Source: Nitrososphaerota archaeon
GTDB taxonomy: Archaea; Thermoproteota; Nitrososphaeria; Nitrososphaerales; UBA183
Direction of reading: 5' to 3'
Assembly (NCBI GenBank): GCA_029784825.1
Contig: JAFMAU010000059.1
Location: 1-11,609 of the forward strand
DNA: 11,609 bases
The first letter of the stretch is position 1, and every line of letters starts with the position of its first letter. This document shows positions 1 to 5,579 of the stretch, in pieces. Below the pieces are notes generated by a model. The model saw only the letters and a program-made list of their open reading frames with translations. It ran no database searches and was not told the origin of the DNA. Made by a program: the position numbers and the translations under genes.

Positions 1-502
1 CCGGGAGGCCACCTGGACCGGCCTGCTTCTTCGAGTATACAGTGGTTCGGGTCTTCGTGACGTCCACATGGAACACCACGTCGGGGTCGGTAAGATCGAC
101 CTTCATCCCGGACTGCTCCGCGACCGCTGCGCCCAGATCTCCGGCAAGCTCGTGAGACCGTACGGGGAAGGATTTGTCCGAGCGCCGAGCGTCTATCTTG
201 AAGGTCCGACCGGTCGACCCCTTCGCCATCTCGAGCACGGCGGTGCGTATCTTCAGAACGTCGCTCTCGACGACGGTCACCGGAGAAAACCATGCCACTC
301 CGAACGTGGCCGATATCCGGGCCGCGACCTCATCGCTCGTCCCTTCCGCGGTGACAAGCAGCCTCCCTTCGGCGTGCCGAATCTCAGGGTGAAGCCCGGA
401 AAGAGCACGTGCGAGGTTCTTCCTCAGGACGCGGACGAAGTCGGGCCTGTTCTTCCCCTTGAGCGCGACCTCCGCGTAGTGCACCACGTAAGTGGACGCC
501 AT
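1..502 (-). CDS. thiI: tRNA 4-thiouridine synthetase ThiI, N-terminal part (cut by window edge)
   Basis: The minus strand reads open from an ATG at 502 to the window edge (167 codons) and gives the N-terminal ferredoxin-like plus THUMP region of ThiI. The protein opens MASTYVVHYAEVALKGKNRP, matching the family's E-(I/V)-x-LKGKNR signature, and the last residues seen are GPGGLP, the conserved stretch just before the PP-loop ATP pyrophosphatase domain, which lies outside the window. ThiI adenylates U8 of tRNA and, in other organisms, puts sulfur there (s4U8); the tRNA-Tyr in this window has T at position 8. Box A GGATAAAG (plus-strand letters) at 527-534 sits 25-32 bases before the ATG, so the mRNA is probably leaderless. 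cyoE ends 52 bases upstream on the same strand, but the box between them suggests a separate transcript. Whether a rhodanese domain follows cannot be seen. Confidence 0.88.
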   Translation of the reverse strand, partial: MASTYVVHYAEVALKGKNRPDFVRVLRKNLARALSGLHPEIRHAEGRLLVTAEGTSDEVAARISATFGVAWFSPVTVVESDVLKIRTAVLEMAKGSTGRTFKIDARRSDKSFPVRSHELAGDLGAAVAEQSGMKVDLTDPDVVFHVDVTKTRTTVYSKKQAGPGGLP

Positions 503-526
503 GTTCACCCGGCTGTGCGACGGCAA

Positions 527-534
527 GGATAAAG
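527..534 (-). promoter_or_regulatory. Box A (TATA-like) of thiI
   Basis: CTTTATCC on the minus strand, 25-32 bases before the thiI ATG, in the 52-base gap after cyoE. The spacing fits transcription starting at or next to the start codon. Inferred from composition and position only. Confidence 0.5.
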
Positions 535-554
535 CAGTTCGCTGGAATGCAGGC

Positions 555-1421
555 TCAGCGCAGCACCGCTGCGACCATGGCGACCAGGAAGATCACCGCC
601 AGGTACGGGCTGGAGAACTTGAACGCGAGCCAGGCGTTGTCCTTCGTCGGCGACCTGAACAGCTTGATGTTAGTCGCCAGCAGGAGAAGGTCGAAGACGA
701 GCGCCACTCCAAGATACAGAAAGAACCCGAGCCCAAGGAAATAGTTGGCGTAGAGCAGGCTGACGGGGATGAGCATGAGAGTGTTCACCACGATGTATCT
801 AGAAGCCGCGACGGGGCCTACGACCGAGGGGAGCATCGGAATGTTCACCGCCGAGTAGTCCTCCTCCGTAATGACAGCGAGAGACCAGAAGTGACTCGGC
901 GTCCAGACGAACACCAACGCGCCGAGGAGCCATCCGACCAGGGGATATTGGAAAGTGACTGCGTACCACCCTGCGAGCGCCGCGCAGCTCCCGGCGAAGC
1001 CGCCGAGGACGATGTTCCAACTTGTCCTTGGCTTCAGAAAAAGGGTGTAAACGGGGACGTAAACGAAGGCACCAAGCCCGATGAAGAACGTCGCGACGTA
1101 GTTCAGCGTCAGCAGCGCGACGATCATCCCGGCAGCGAGCAGGCCGAACCCCAGATACAGCGCATGCAGCGGAGGGACGATCTTCCCAGAAGGCAGCGGC
1201 CTCCCCATGGTCCTCTTCATCTTGGCGTCCATCCCCATCTCCAGGTAGCTGTTGAGCGCAAGCGCGCCGCTGGAGGCGAGGGCTCCCGCGACGAGGACCC
1301 CGACCAGCACGACAGGCTGAGGGATGCCTCGGGCGGCAACTACCGCTGACCCGAGAGCGGCCATCAGGAGGAGGGGCGTAATCTTGGGTTTGGTCAGCGC
1401 GAAATAGTCAGAAAAGCTCAT
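555..1421 (-). CDS. cyoE/ctaB: Protoheme IX farnesyltransferase (heme O synthase)
   Basis: A 288-residue UbiA-superfamily prenyltransferase, normal length for the family and largely hydrophobic (about nine membrane segments). The first Asp-rich motif lies at residues 57-78: N57, D65, then MKRT and GRPLPSG, the CyoE form of NxxxDxxxDxxMxRTxxRPLP. A KPRTSWNIVLGG motif follows at 130-141, and the second motif, WTPSHFW then EEDY and IPMLP, at 173-198. It transfers farnesyl from farnesyl diphosphate to heme B to give heme O, the precursor or cofactor of heme-copper terminal oxidases, at the membrane. No oxidase subunit or heme A synthase is in the window. The start at 1421 is supported by an SD-like GGAG (plus-strand ctcc 1431-1434) nine bases upstream, unlike most genes here. 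It is divergent from a multi-Cys membrane protein. The gene symbol follows bacterial naming. Confidence 0.93.
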   Translation of the reverse strand: MSFSDYFALTKPKITPLLLMAALGSAVVAARGIPQPVVLVGVLVAGALASSGALALNSYLEMGMDAKMKRTMGRPLPSGKIVPPLHALYLGFGLLAAGMIVALLTLNYVATFFIGLGAFVYVPVYTLFLKPRTSWNIVLGGFAGSCAALAGWYAVTFQYPLVGWLLGALVFVWTPSHFWSLAVITEEDYSAVNIPMLPSVVGPVAASRYIVVNTLMLIPVSLLYANYFLGLGFFLYLGVALVFDLLLLATNIKLFRSPTKDNAWLAFKFSSPYLAVIFLVAMVAAVLR

Positions 1422-1524
1422 TCAACTGTTCTCCGTTTGACCGAACGCCTTAGGGGCGTGTATTTTGGTCTTCCATGCGCGTTCCTGTAACCACGGGAGA
1501 TGCGAGCCATATCTCCGGAGAACT

Positions 1525-1532
1525 GATTAAAG
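1525..1532 (+). promoter_or_regulatory. Box A of the multi-Cys membrane protein gene
   Basis: GATTAAAG at 1525-1532, 22-29 bases before the GTG at 1554. It supports that GTG, rather than the out-of-frame GTG at 1544, as a leaderless start. Confidence 0.5.
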
Positions 1533-1553
1533 GCTCCTCGAACGTGAAAGGCT

Positions 1554-2429
1554 GTGAAAAGGGCGCTTTCGACGCGGTACGTCGCCTGCGGAGCGCTCGC
1601 AGCGGCCTCAGGGACCGCCCTTGTGGCTGGCGAGTCGCTGGAATGGTACTTCACGCAGGATTCGGTGCTCGGCCAGTCGGCAGCGGTGGCGCAGGCGACC
1701 GCCTTCTACTCCTACGTATCGCTGGGTATCGCCATGGCAGTGGCCGGGACGCTGCTTATCGGAATCGGGCTGGCCAAGAAGAAGGTCGAGGGGCCCGGCT
1801 CCGTCTGGACTGTGATTTCTGGGGCATTGAATTCTAGGCCAGACATCAGGGTGGGCGCCGTCGCCGGCGTCCTGTACGGCATTGCATATCTGTTCGTCTC
1901 TAGCATGGTTGTCTACCAGCCGTCCGTCGACTTCGCCGCTGTCTATGGTGTCACGGCTCCGTCGGTCTCTGCCGCGGCCTGCTGCGGGTCTCCTGGTACA
2001 GTCCCAGAGCTCATAGTGTACCTCATGCCGCAGTGGCATTTCGCACTGCAGATACTGCCCCTTGACGCCTTCTTCGCTGCTGTCATCCCGATCCTCGTGG
2101 GGTTCAATGTAGCGGTCGCGGCCCACGCGCTCAGAGACAGTGGGCTAAGATCCAATGCTGGATGGCTCGCGCCTGTCGGGATAGCGGCGGGGCTCTTCAC
2201 GGGGTGCCCGACCTGTGCCGGGCTGGCTCTTGCTGGCGCACTGGGAGGGCTCGGCGCGACTTCTCTCGCGGTCGCTCTTGCCCCCTTCCAGGCATTGTTC
2301 ATCGCGCTCAGCATCCCCGCGCTGGTGGCGAGCCCCTTCCTGGTAAGCGTGTACGCTGGAAAGGCGGCGGTCGCTGCTTGCGCTGTCCCCGTCTCCGGAA
2401 CGGCTCCAGCTGGCACAAAAAACCCTTAA
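1554..2429 (+). CDS. Multi-span membrane protein with CC and CPTC motifs, function unknown
   Basis: A 291-residue protein that I do not recognise. Hydrophobic segments lie at about 9-25, 50-72, 100-121, 170-192, 203-232 and 238-266, so roughly six to seven spans. Between segments 3 and 4 there is a loop with AACCGSPG (Cys143-Cys144), and segment 5 carries TGCPTCAG (Cys218, Cys221), a CxxC placed at the membrane. Paired cysteines of this kind suggest metal or heme binding or a thiol-disulfide function, but that is inference. It is divergent from heme O synthase with 132 bases between, and near a Rieske protein, so a role in respiratory-complex assembly or copper/heme handling is a reasonable guess. 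The GTG start at 1554 is set by box A at 1525-1532. The stop codon lies inside the box A of the tRNA gene behind it. Confidence 0.8.
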   Translation: MKRALSTRYVACGALAAASGTALVAGESLEWYFTQDSVLGQSAAVAQATAFYSYVSLGIAMAVAGTLLIGIGLAKKKVEGPGSVWTVISGALNSRPDIRVGAVAGVLYGIAYLFVSSMVVYQPSVDFAAVYGVTAPSVSAAACCGSPGTVPELIVYLMPQWHFALQILPLDAFFAAVIPILVGFNVAVAAHALRDSGLRSNAGWLAPVGIAAGLFTGCPTCAGLALAGALGGLGATSLAVALAPFQALFIALSIPALVASPFLVSVYAGKAAVAACAVPVSGTAPAGTKNP

Positions 2430-2434
2430 GAAAT
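2424..2434 (+). promoter_or_regulatory. Box A of tRNA-Tyr, overlapping the upstream stop codon
   Basis: CCTTAAGAAAT, 22-32 bases before the first tRNA base. It contains the TAA stop (2427-2429) of the membrane protein gene. The same 11-mer occurs at 5001-5011 before another gene. It implies the tRNA has its own transcription start close to its 5' end. Confidence 0.6.
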
Positions 2435-2478
2435 CTCGACAGGTCGGGCGACCGTCCCGCAGTAGCTCAGCCTGGTAG

Positions 2479-2494
2479 ACCCAACGGGGCCAAG
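2479..2494 (+). other. tRNA intron 1, D arm (between positions 22 and 23), 16 nt
   Basis: Removing 16 bases restores GCTC-AGCCTGGTA-GAGC. A central helix TGGT (2473-2476) with GCCA (2489-2492, one G-T pair), 5' bulge AGA 2477-2479 and inner helix CCC/GGG place the cuts at 2478|2479 and 2494|2495. The outer helix is imperfect (relaxed bulge-helix-loop type). Because AGA is repeated at both ends, removing 2477-2492, 2478-2493 or 2480-2495 gives the same mature RNA. Confidence 0.85.
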
Positions 2495-2509
2495 AGCTTC
2501 CGGCTGTAG

Positions 2510-2554
2510 AGGTCGGCCATCGGCTGACCCGTCCAGCCTACTCAGGCCACAGTC
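2510..2554 (+). other. tRNA intron 2, canonical anticodon-loop position 37/38, 45 nt
   Basis: A full bulge-helix-bulge: outer helix is the anticodon stem; central helix CTGT 2504-2507 with ACAG 2549-2552; 5' bulge AGA 2508-2510; 3' bulge TCA 2553-2555; inner helix GGTC 2511-2514 with GGCC 2545-2548 (one G-T pair). Cuts after the second base of each bulge (2509|2510, 2554|2555) leave loop CTGTAGA. Confidence 0.93.
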
Positions 2555-2576
2555 ACCGGAGTGTCGTCGGCTCAAA

Positions 2577-2596
2577 AGAGCCAAAAGCTCTGAGGT
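2577..2596 (+). other. tRNA intron 3, T loop position 59/60, 20 nt
   Basis: A complete bulge-helix-bulge: outer helix is the T stem GTCGG/CCGAC; central helix CTCA 2571-2574 with TGAG 2591-2594; 5' bulge AAA 2575-2577; 3' bulge GTT 2595-2597; inner helix GAGC 2578-2581 with GCTC 2587-2590 closing a CAAAA loop. Cuts at 2576|2577 and 2596|2597 leave a seven-base T loop CTCAAAT. Confidence 0.92.
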
Positions 2597-2619
2597 TCCG
2601 ACCTGCGGGACGTTAAACC

Positions 2620-2632
2620 GGCTTTTTTTGCC
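2620..2632 (+). terminator. T-run terminator after tRNA-Tyr
   Basis: Seven T at 2623-2629, ten to twenty bases past the tRNA 3' end, flanked by GGC and GCC. Archaeal RNA polymerase stops on such non-template T runs. Confidence 0.65.
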
Positions 2633-2689
2633 TGCAAGTCATGTTTTCGGCCTCTAAAGAGCGCACGCGCCAAGAAACATAGCTTTTGA

Positions 2690-2704
2690 CCCTCCGCGGG
2701 AGGG
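2690..2704. repeat. Short inverted repeat downstream of the Rieske gene
   Basis: CCCTCC (2690-2695) and GGAGGG (2699-2704) around a three-base centre, nine bases beyond the Rieske stop. It could form a hairpin in the Rieske mRNA tail. No T run follows on the minus strand, so a classical terminator is not supported. Confidence 0.35.
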
Positions 2705-2713
2705 CGAGGCAAG

Positions 2714-3727
2714 CTACACCTGGCAGGGACCAGGGTTGCTGACCCCGGTCGGGAATATGTTCCCCGAGCTGTCTACCCTCAGCTCGATCGTGGGGAGGTT
2801 GGTCGAAGCCGGCCCGCGGACGACCTTCCCCGTCGCGTCATATATCGAGCCGTGGCATGGGCAGTAGAAGTAGTCAGAAGACGGGTCGAAGGAGCACTCG
2901 CAGCATACGTGCGTGCACAGGATGCTCAGCGCCGTGAGCGAACCGTCCGCGTTCTTGATGAGCGCGTTCGGATACCCTGACGGATACTCAAAGTAGACAG
3001 GCGTGCCTACCTTCAAGTCGCCGATGTTGGCCACCGATCCCGAGACAGCGCCGGTGGTCGTTGTCACCGCAGCGCTCGCAGCGGCTGGCGCGGGCAGTTT
3101 GATCGAACCCACGACCACGCCGATCCCGACAAGCCCGGCGAGACCCGCAGCGGCTTTGATGAACCCCCGCCTTGTGTAGTCGAGCCTCTGAGACCTGCTC
3201 TTCCTCCTGGAGAGATATCTGGCGTGCGGCCTCCCCAGGACCCCCGCGAGGATGACCCCAGCTTGAAGCGCGAGAAGTAGGTCGAAGGCGCCCAGGCCAA
3301 ACAGGTAACGGGCGAAATATGGGATGGTCATGTTGTATTGCGGGGCGGTGAGGACGTCCCCCGCCTGGAGGACGAATCCGAGCACTCCTGCGGCTATGGA
3401 AGGGAGGTACACCGACTTGGACGATGAAAGGCTGTACAGGCCCAGGACCAGGTCCATGACGACGATGATCACCAGGCCGACAGCGTGCGACACAGCGAGG
3501 AGCCAGAGCGACGCGTCTGTCGCCAGCAGGTAGGCTCCCGTCGCCGACGACAGCAGCAGCATCCCTCCTGTCGCCAACTGGATCCTACGGAACCCTCTGA
3601 CTGCAGCGTGCTTTGCAGACGTCGGCTGGCCTGCAGCCTGGGTCATGGCCATTCTACCGTTGCCGGCACCCGAGGCGACGGCTGACTGCACGCCTGAAGG
3701 GAGGCGGGGACCGGCGGGCCACTGCAT
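2714..3727 (-). CDS. Rieske [2Fe-2S] protein fused to an N-terminal four-helix membrane module
   Basis: A 337-residue protein. Residues 265-325 form a Rieske domain: C271-T-H273 and C289-P-C-H292 are the cluster ligands, C276 and C291 the usual disulfide pair, followed by GSIYD. Rieske proteins carry electrons in quinol-oxidising bc-type complexes or in oxygenases; there is no oxygenase domain here, so a respiratory role is likely. Before it, TRRGFIKAAAG (185-195) and a hydrophobic stretch to about 213 look like a twin-arginine export/anchor segment, placing the cluster outside the cell. Unusual: residues 50-165 hold four more membrane helices (about 51-70, 77-100, 108-127, 141-165), whereas Rieske proteins usually have one anchor. 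No bis-His cytochrome b pattern is seen in them. Extra C275 and C278 lie by the first ligand motif. Start at 3727 fits box A at 3751-3760; M26 or M28 are alternatives. Confidence 0.88.
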   Translation of the reverse strand: MQWPAGPRLPSGVQSAVASGAGNGRMAMTQAAGQPTSAKHAAVRGFRRIQLATGGMLLLSSATGAYLLATDASLWLLAVSHAVGLVIIVVMDLVLGLYSLSSSKSVYLPSIAAGVLGFVLQAGDVLTAPQYNMTIPYFARYLFGLGAFDLLLALQAGVILAGVLGRPHARYLSRRKSRSQRLDYTRRGFIKAAAGLAGLVGIGVVVGSIKLPAPAAASAAVTTTTGAVSGSVANIGDLKVGTPVYFEYPSGYPNALIKNADGSLTALSILCTHVCCECSFDPSSDYFYCPCHGSIYDATGKVVRGPASTNLPTIELRVDSSGNIFPTGVSNPGPCQV

Positions 3728-3750
3728 TGAACCGCTACAGCGGAGCCCAT

Positions 3751-3760
3751 TTGTAATAAG
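3751..3760 (-). promoter_or_regulatory. Box A of the Rieske gene
   Basis: CTTATTACAA on the minus strand, 24-33 bases before the ATG at 3727, in the 60-base gap after the upstream membrane gene. It supports the long N-terminus and separate transcription. Confidence 0.5.
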
Positions 3761-3787
3761 ACGTTATGGTACAGTTGTCTATCTGTC

Positions 3788-4099
3788 CTAGTCTTTCATG
3801 ACCAGCCCAAAGAAGAAGGAGAGCAGCGCGCCCAGTTCGAGCGCCGCGACGAGCAGTTCGTCGACATCCAGACCTGGCGAGAAGAGGATCTCGAAGTTGC
3901 GCACGGCGACGCTGGCGCCGAAGAACCCGAAGGCGGCCGAAATGAGCAGTAGCCTCCTGAGCCGCGTCTTCCTGTATGCGGAGACCGAGAGGGCCAGTAG
4001 CACCACCGCGACCGCGGCGACCAGCACGTTGAGAATAGCTGCTGTGCCCGCTTCCTCGCCGACCCCTATCAGCTGCAGAATCAGGGCATGCCAGGTCAT
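3788..4099 (-). CDS. Small membrane protein, DUF7521-like, coupled to the winged-helix regulator
   Basis: A 103-residue protein with three hydrophobic segments (about 20-41, 49-66, 80-100) and a basic stretch YRKTRLRRL between the first two. The layout and its place right behind a two-wHTH regulator resemble the small DUF7521 membrane proteins found in the same arrangement in other archaea, from memory and not checked. Its ATG overlaps the regulator's TGA (TGATG), so translation is coupled. Likely role: a membrane partner of the regulator, perhaps sensing or anchoring; function unknown. Confidence 0.7.
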   Translation of the reverse strand: MTWHALILQLIGVGEEAGTAAILNVLVAAVAVVLLALSVSAYRKTRLRRLLLISAAFGFFGASVAVRNFEILFSPGLDVDELLVAALELGALLSFFFGLVMKD

Positions 4100-4677
4100 C
4101 AGGTGCTGCCGGCCCCTTCGAAGGAAATCGCGATAACGGCGACTGCCAGCCGCGAAGCCCAGCGCTCCCAGACGCCAGGGTGAAAGCTCCTGATGAATCT
4201 GGCGATCTCCGCCTCGTCACCCCTGACCCGGTACGAGGAATACCGGCCCGCATGCCCCTTCTCGACCAGCCCTAGCTGGACCAGCTTCTTCAGGTTCCAT
4301 GATATGGTCGGAGGAGAGAGGCCCAGAGTGGCCGCCAAGTGCTCCTGACTTGAGCCGGGTTTCTGGATGAGGTGGAGGATGAGCTCCCTGGGAGTGGTCT
4401 GTGAGAGCACGCTGAGGATCACTCCTTCCTTCTCCCCGAACAGCCCACCGGGATAGAAACGCCGGTACAGCCCCCTTCGCGACGAAGTGACGGCGCCGTC
4501 CCTCTCCAGGCGGTCGATATGGTACTGGACGTCCCCTATCCCGAGGCCGAGGTCTCTGCACACCTTCCTGAGATGCACTCCCGGATGCGCGGTAATGTGT
4601 CCGAGGACCTTCTCTCTGTTCGTGCCCCTTCTGCTCGGTTCACTGGGCGCGAGACCGTCTCCCCGGATGTAAGTCAT
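4099..4677 (-). CDS. Double winged-helix transcriptional regulator
   Basis: A 192-residue protein with two winged-helix domains in tandem. The first, about 20-78, has HLRKVCRDLGLGIGDVQYHI, a MarR/ArsR-like recognition region, followed by a basic wing SSRRGLYRRF. The second, about 86-155, has SSQEHLAATLGLSPPTISWN and a wing GRYSSYRV. The tail (163-186) has FHPGVWERWASRLA and a short hydrophobic run, a type of ending I associate with archaeal wHTH regulators whose neighbour is a small membrane protein. No effector domain or metal-binding Cys cluster is visible. It heads a two-gene unit with the small membrane protein and lies upstream of the Rieske gene; targets are unknown. ATG 4677 is the only sensible start: there is no in-frame start between it and box A at 4706-4714. 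Confidence 0.85.
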   Translation of the reverse strand: MTYIRGDGLAPSEPSRRGTNREKVLGHITAHPGVHLRKVCRDLGLGIGDVQYHIDRLERDGAVTSSRRGLYRRFYPGGLFGEKEGVILSVLSQTTPRELILHLIQKPGSSQEHLAATLGLSPPTISWNLKKLVQLGLVEKGHAGRYSSYRVRGDEAEIARFIRSFHPGVWERWASRLAVAVIAISFEGAGST

Positions 4678-4705
4678 GTAAGCCGTCGGCTAGCCCTCCC
4701 GTCTT

Positions 4706-4714
4706 GATATTAAC
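4706..4714 (-). promoter_or_regulatory. Box A of the winged-helix regulator
   Basis: GTTAATATC on the minus strand, 29-37 bases before ATG 4677. Its core TTAATATCAA is shared with the transaldolase promoter (9804-9813). Confidence 0.5.
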
Positions 4715-4754
4715 CTGACGAGGGGTACCAGGATGCAACCGGGGGCGCGCCAAA

Positions 4755-4764
4755 CACATATGGA
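4755..4764 (+). promoter_or_regulatory. Possible box A of the 63-residue membrane protein gene
   Basis: ACACATATGG, 27-36 bases before the TTG at 4791, in the 113-base divergent gap. Weaker match than the other boxes. Confidence 0.35.
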
Positions 4765-4790
4765 GGGGTTGGCGAAGAACCCGTACAGAA

Positions 4791-4982
4791 TTGAAGGTCT
4801 GGATTCCGGTGGCCGTCGGCGTGTTGATCGCGGCTGCCTACGCGTTCTTCTACTTCATCAGCGCCGCCGATAGCCAGGGGGCAGGCTCCCTAGGGATTGC
4901 GAACACGATGGGGCTCGCGGGGGTGTTCGTGGCGCTCCTCGCGGCGGGCTTGATTTTCCGGCGGGCAACGCCCCACCAGTGA
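4791..4982 (+). CDS. Small two-span membrane protein, unknown
   Basis: A 63-residue open frame from TTG 4791 with two hydrophobic segments (about 3-24 and 39-57), a short polar loop SAADSQGAGS and a basic end FRRATPHQ, so both ends probably lie in the cytoplasm. No motif that I recognise. Codon third positions are G/C rich like the neighbours and a possible box A stands at the usual distance, which together favour a real gene. It may be transcribed with, or just ahead of, the 162-residue membrane protein, which has its own box A 18 bases after this stop. Confidence 0.6.
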   Translation: MKVWIPVAVGVLIAAAYAFFYFISAADSQGAGSLGIANTMGLAGVFVALLAAGLIFRRATPHQ

Positions 4983-5000
4983 CGACCCGCCTCCAGAAAT

Positions 5001-5011
5001 CCTTAAGAAAT
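5001..5011 (+). promoter_or_regulatory. Box A of the 162-residue membrane protein gene
   Basis: CCTTAAGAAAT, identical to the tRNA-Tyr box at 2424-2434, 26-36 bases before TTG 5037. It supports a leaderless TTG start. Confidence 0.6.
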
Positions 5012-5036
5012 GTAAACGGCCCGCGACCATCGTTCC

Positions 5037-5525
5037 TTGGACAAAGAGTTCGTGGCGCTTTCGTTTGTGTTCATGCTTCTGGGCATCGTAGGGATCCTCC
5101 TCTTCAGCAGCATAATGCCTCCTTACTATTCCCTGTCTCCCGTGATGACCCCGGCAGGCGACGGGTGCTATTGCCTGATATCCAGCCCAGAGCCAAGCGC
5201 GGCGCAGAGCACGTCCAGCATCCTCCTCGCACTGGGTGTGATGTTCTTCCCGATGGGGCTGATGAAGGGCGGGCTCCCCTCGTTCAAGAGGGCGGCTACC
5301 GTGGGCCCGGTCAAGCTCCCGGGCGGGAACGAGGCCACTCCTCTGGTGATCGGGAGCGGGGGGTATTTTGCCCTGGGGATCATCGCCCTGCTGATCGGGA
5401 TTGACGTCGTGCTGGTCCCAGGTTACCTCGTCTACCAGAACCTCTACTATGTGGCAGCAGGGATAATGCTTACTGCCGCGGGGGCTATATCAGTCGTCTG
5501 GGGGCTGCGGAAGCGCGGCTCGTAG
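5037..5525 (+). CDS. Four-span membrane protein, unknown
   Basis: A 162-residue protein with hydrophobic segments at about 6-27, 60-78, 101-126 and 133-155. The loop after helix 1 (28-57) is likely outside and contains GDGCYC, a close Cys pair that could bind metal or form a disulfide. It ends in a basic WGLRKRGS. I do not recognise a family. The TTG at 5037 is placed 26 bases after a strong box A, and no better in-frame start follows at a fitting distance. Neighbours are another small membrane protein and a ribosomal protein, so context gives no clear job. Confidence 0.7.
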   Translation: MDKEFVALSFVFMLLGIVGILLFSSIMPPYYSLSPVMTPAGDGCYCLISSPEPSAAQSTSSILLALGVMFFPMGLMKGGLPSFKRAATVGPVKLPGGNEATPLVIGSGGYFALGIIALLIGIDVVLVPGYLVYQNLYYVAAGIMLTAAGAISVVWGLRKRGS

Positions 5526-5546
5526 CGCAGGCCGTTCGAGGAACCG

Positions 5547-5554
5547 TTTTATCC
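5547..5554 (+). promoter_or_regulatory. Box A of the eL13-like gene
   Basis: TTTTATCC, 26-33 bases before the TTG at 5580. Confidence 0.5.
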
Positions 5555-5579
5555 CCCGTCTGGACGGGCTGAAAAAGCG

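Larger units (their letters stand above)
2456..2610 (+). tRNA. tRNA-Tyr (GTA) with three introns
   Basis: The 155-base gene gives a regular 74-base tRNA once three introns are removed. Acceptor stem 2456-2462 (CCCGCAG) pairs with 2603-2609 (CTGCGGG), discriminator A2610. T8 A9 are 2463-2464. D stem GCTC 2465-2468 pairs with GAGC, D loop AGCCTGGTA. Anticodon stem TCCGG 2499-2503 pairs with CCGGA 2556-2560, loop CTGTAGA with anticodon GTA at 2506-2508. Variable loop GTGTC 2561-2565. T stem GTCGG 2566-2570 pairs with CCGAC 2598-2602, spliced T loop CTCAAAT. C1:G72 and A73 are the archaeal/eukaryal tRNA-Tyr identity elements; G15-C48 and G53-C61 are kept. CCA is not encoded. All parts are in normal order, so it is neither split nor permuted. 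Odd point: C instead of T at position 54. Confidence 0.94.

Noticed and set aside
68..532. Plus-strand open frame opposite thiI
   Set aside because: Low-complexity shadow; the minus strand carries clear ThiI motifs across the same bases.
492..1349. Long plus-strand open frame of 285 codons opposite cyoE
   Set aside because: Its translation is a charged, motif-free antisense shadow typical of GC-rich genes; cyoE on the other strand has all family motifs.
1418..1654. Minus-strand open frame of 78 codons between cyoE and the membrane gene
   Set aside because: It overlaps the N-terminal coding region of the divergent gene and the promoter gap, and shows no motif or hydrophobic pattern.
2591..2607. 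GAGGTTC followed by GACCTGC looks at first like the tRNA T arm
   Set aside because: It cannot form a five-base stem with a seven-base loop and would spoil the acceptor pairing; GTCGG 2566-2570 with CCGAC 2598-2602 around an intron fits fully.
2454..2611. GTCCCGC/GCGGGAC as the acceptor stem of the tRNA
   Set aside because: It extends the true stem by two pairs, but then positions 8-9 and the D arm fall out of register; CCCGCAG/CTGCGGG gives T8 A9 and the C1:G72 pair of tRNA-Tyr.
2690..2704. Inverted repeat as an intrinsic terminator for the Rieske gene
   Set aside because: No T run follows on the minus strand; kept only as a repeat.
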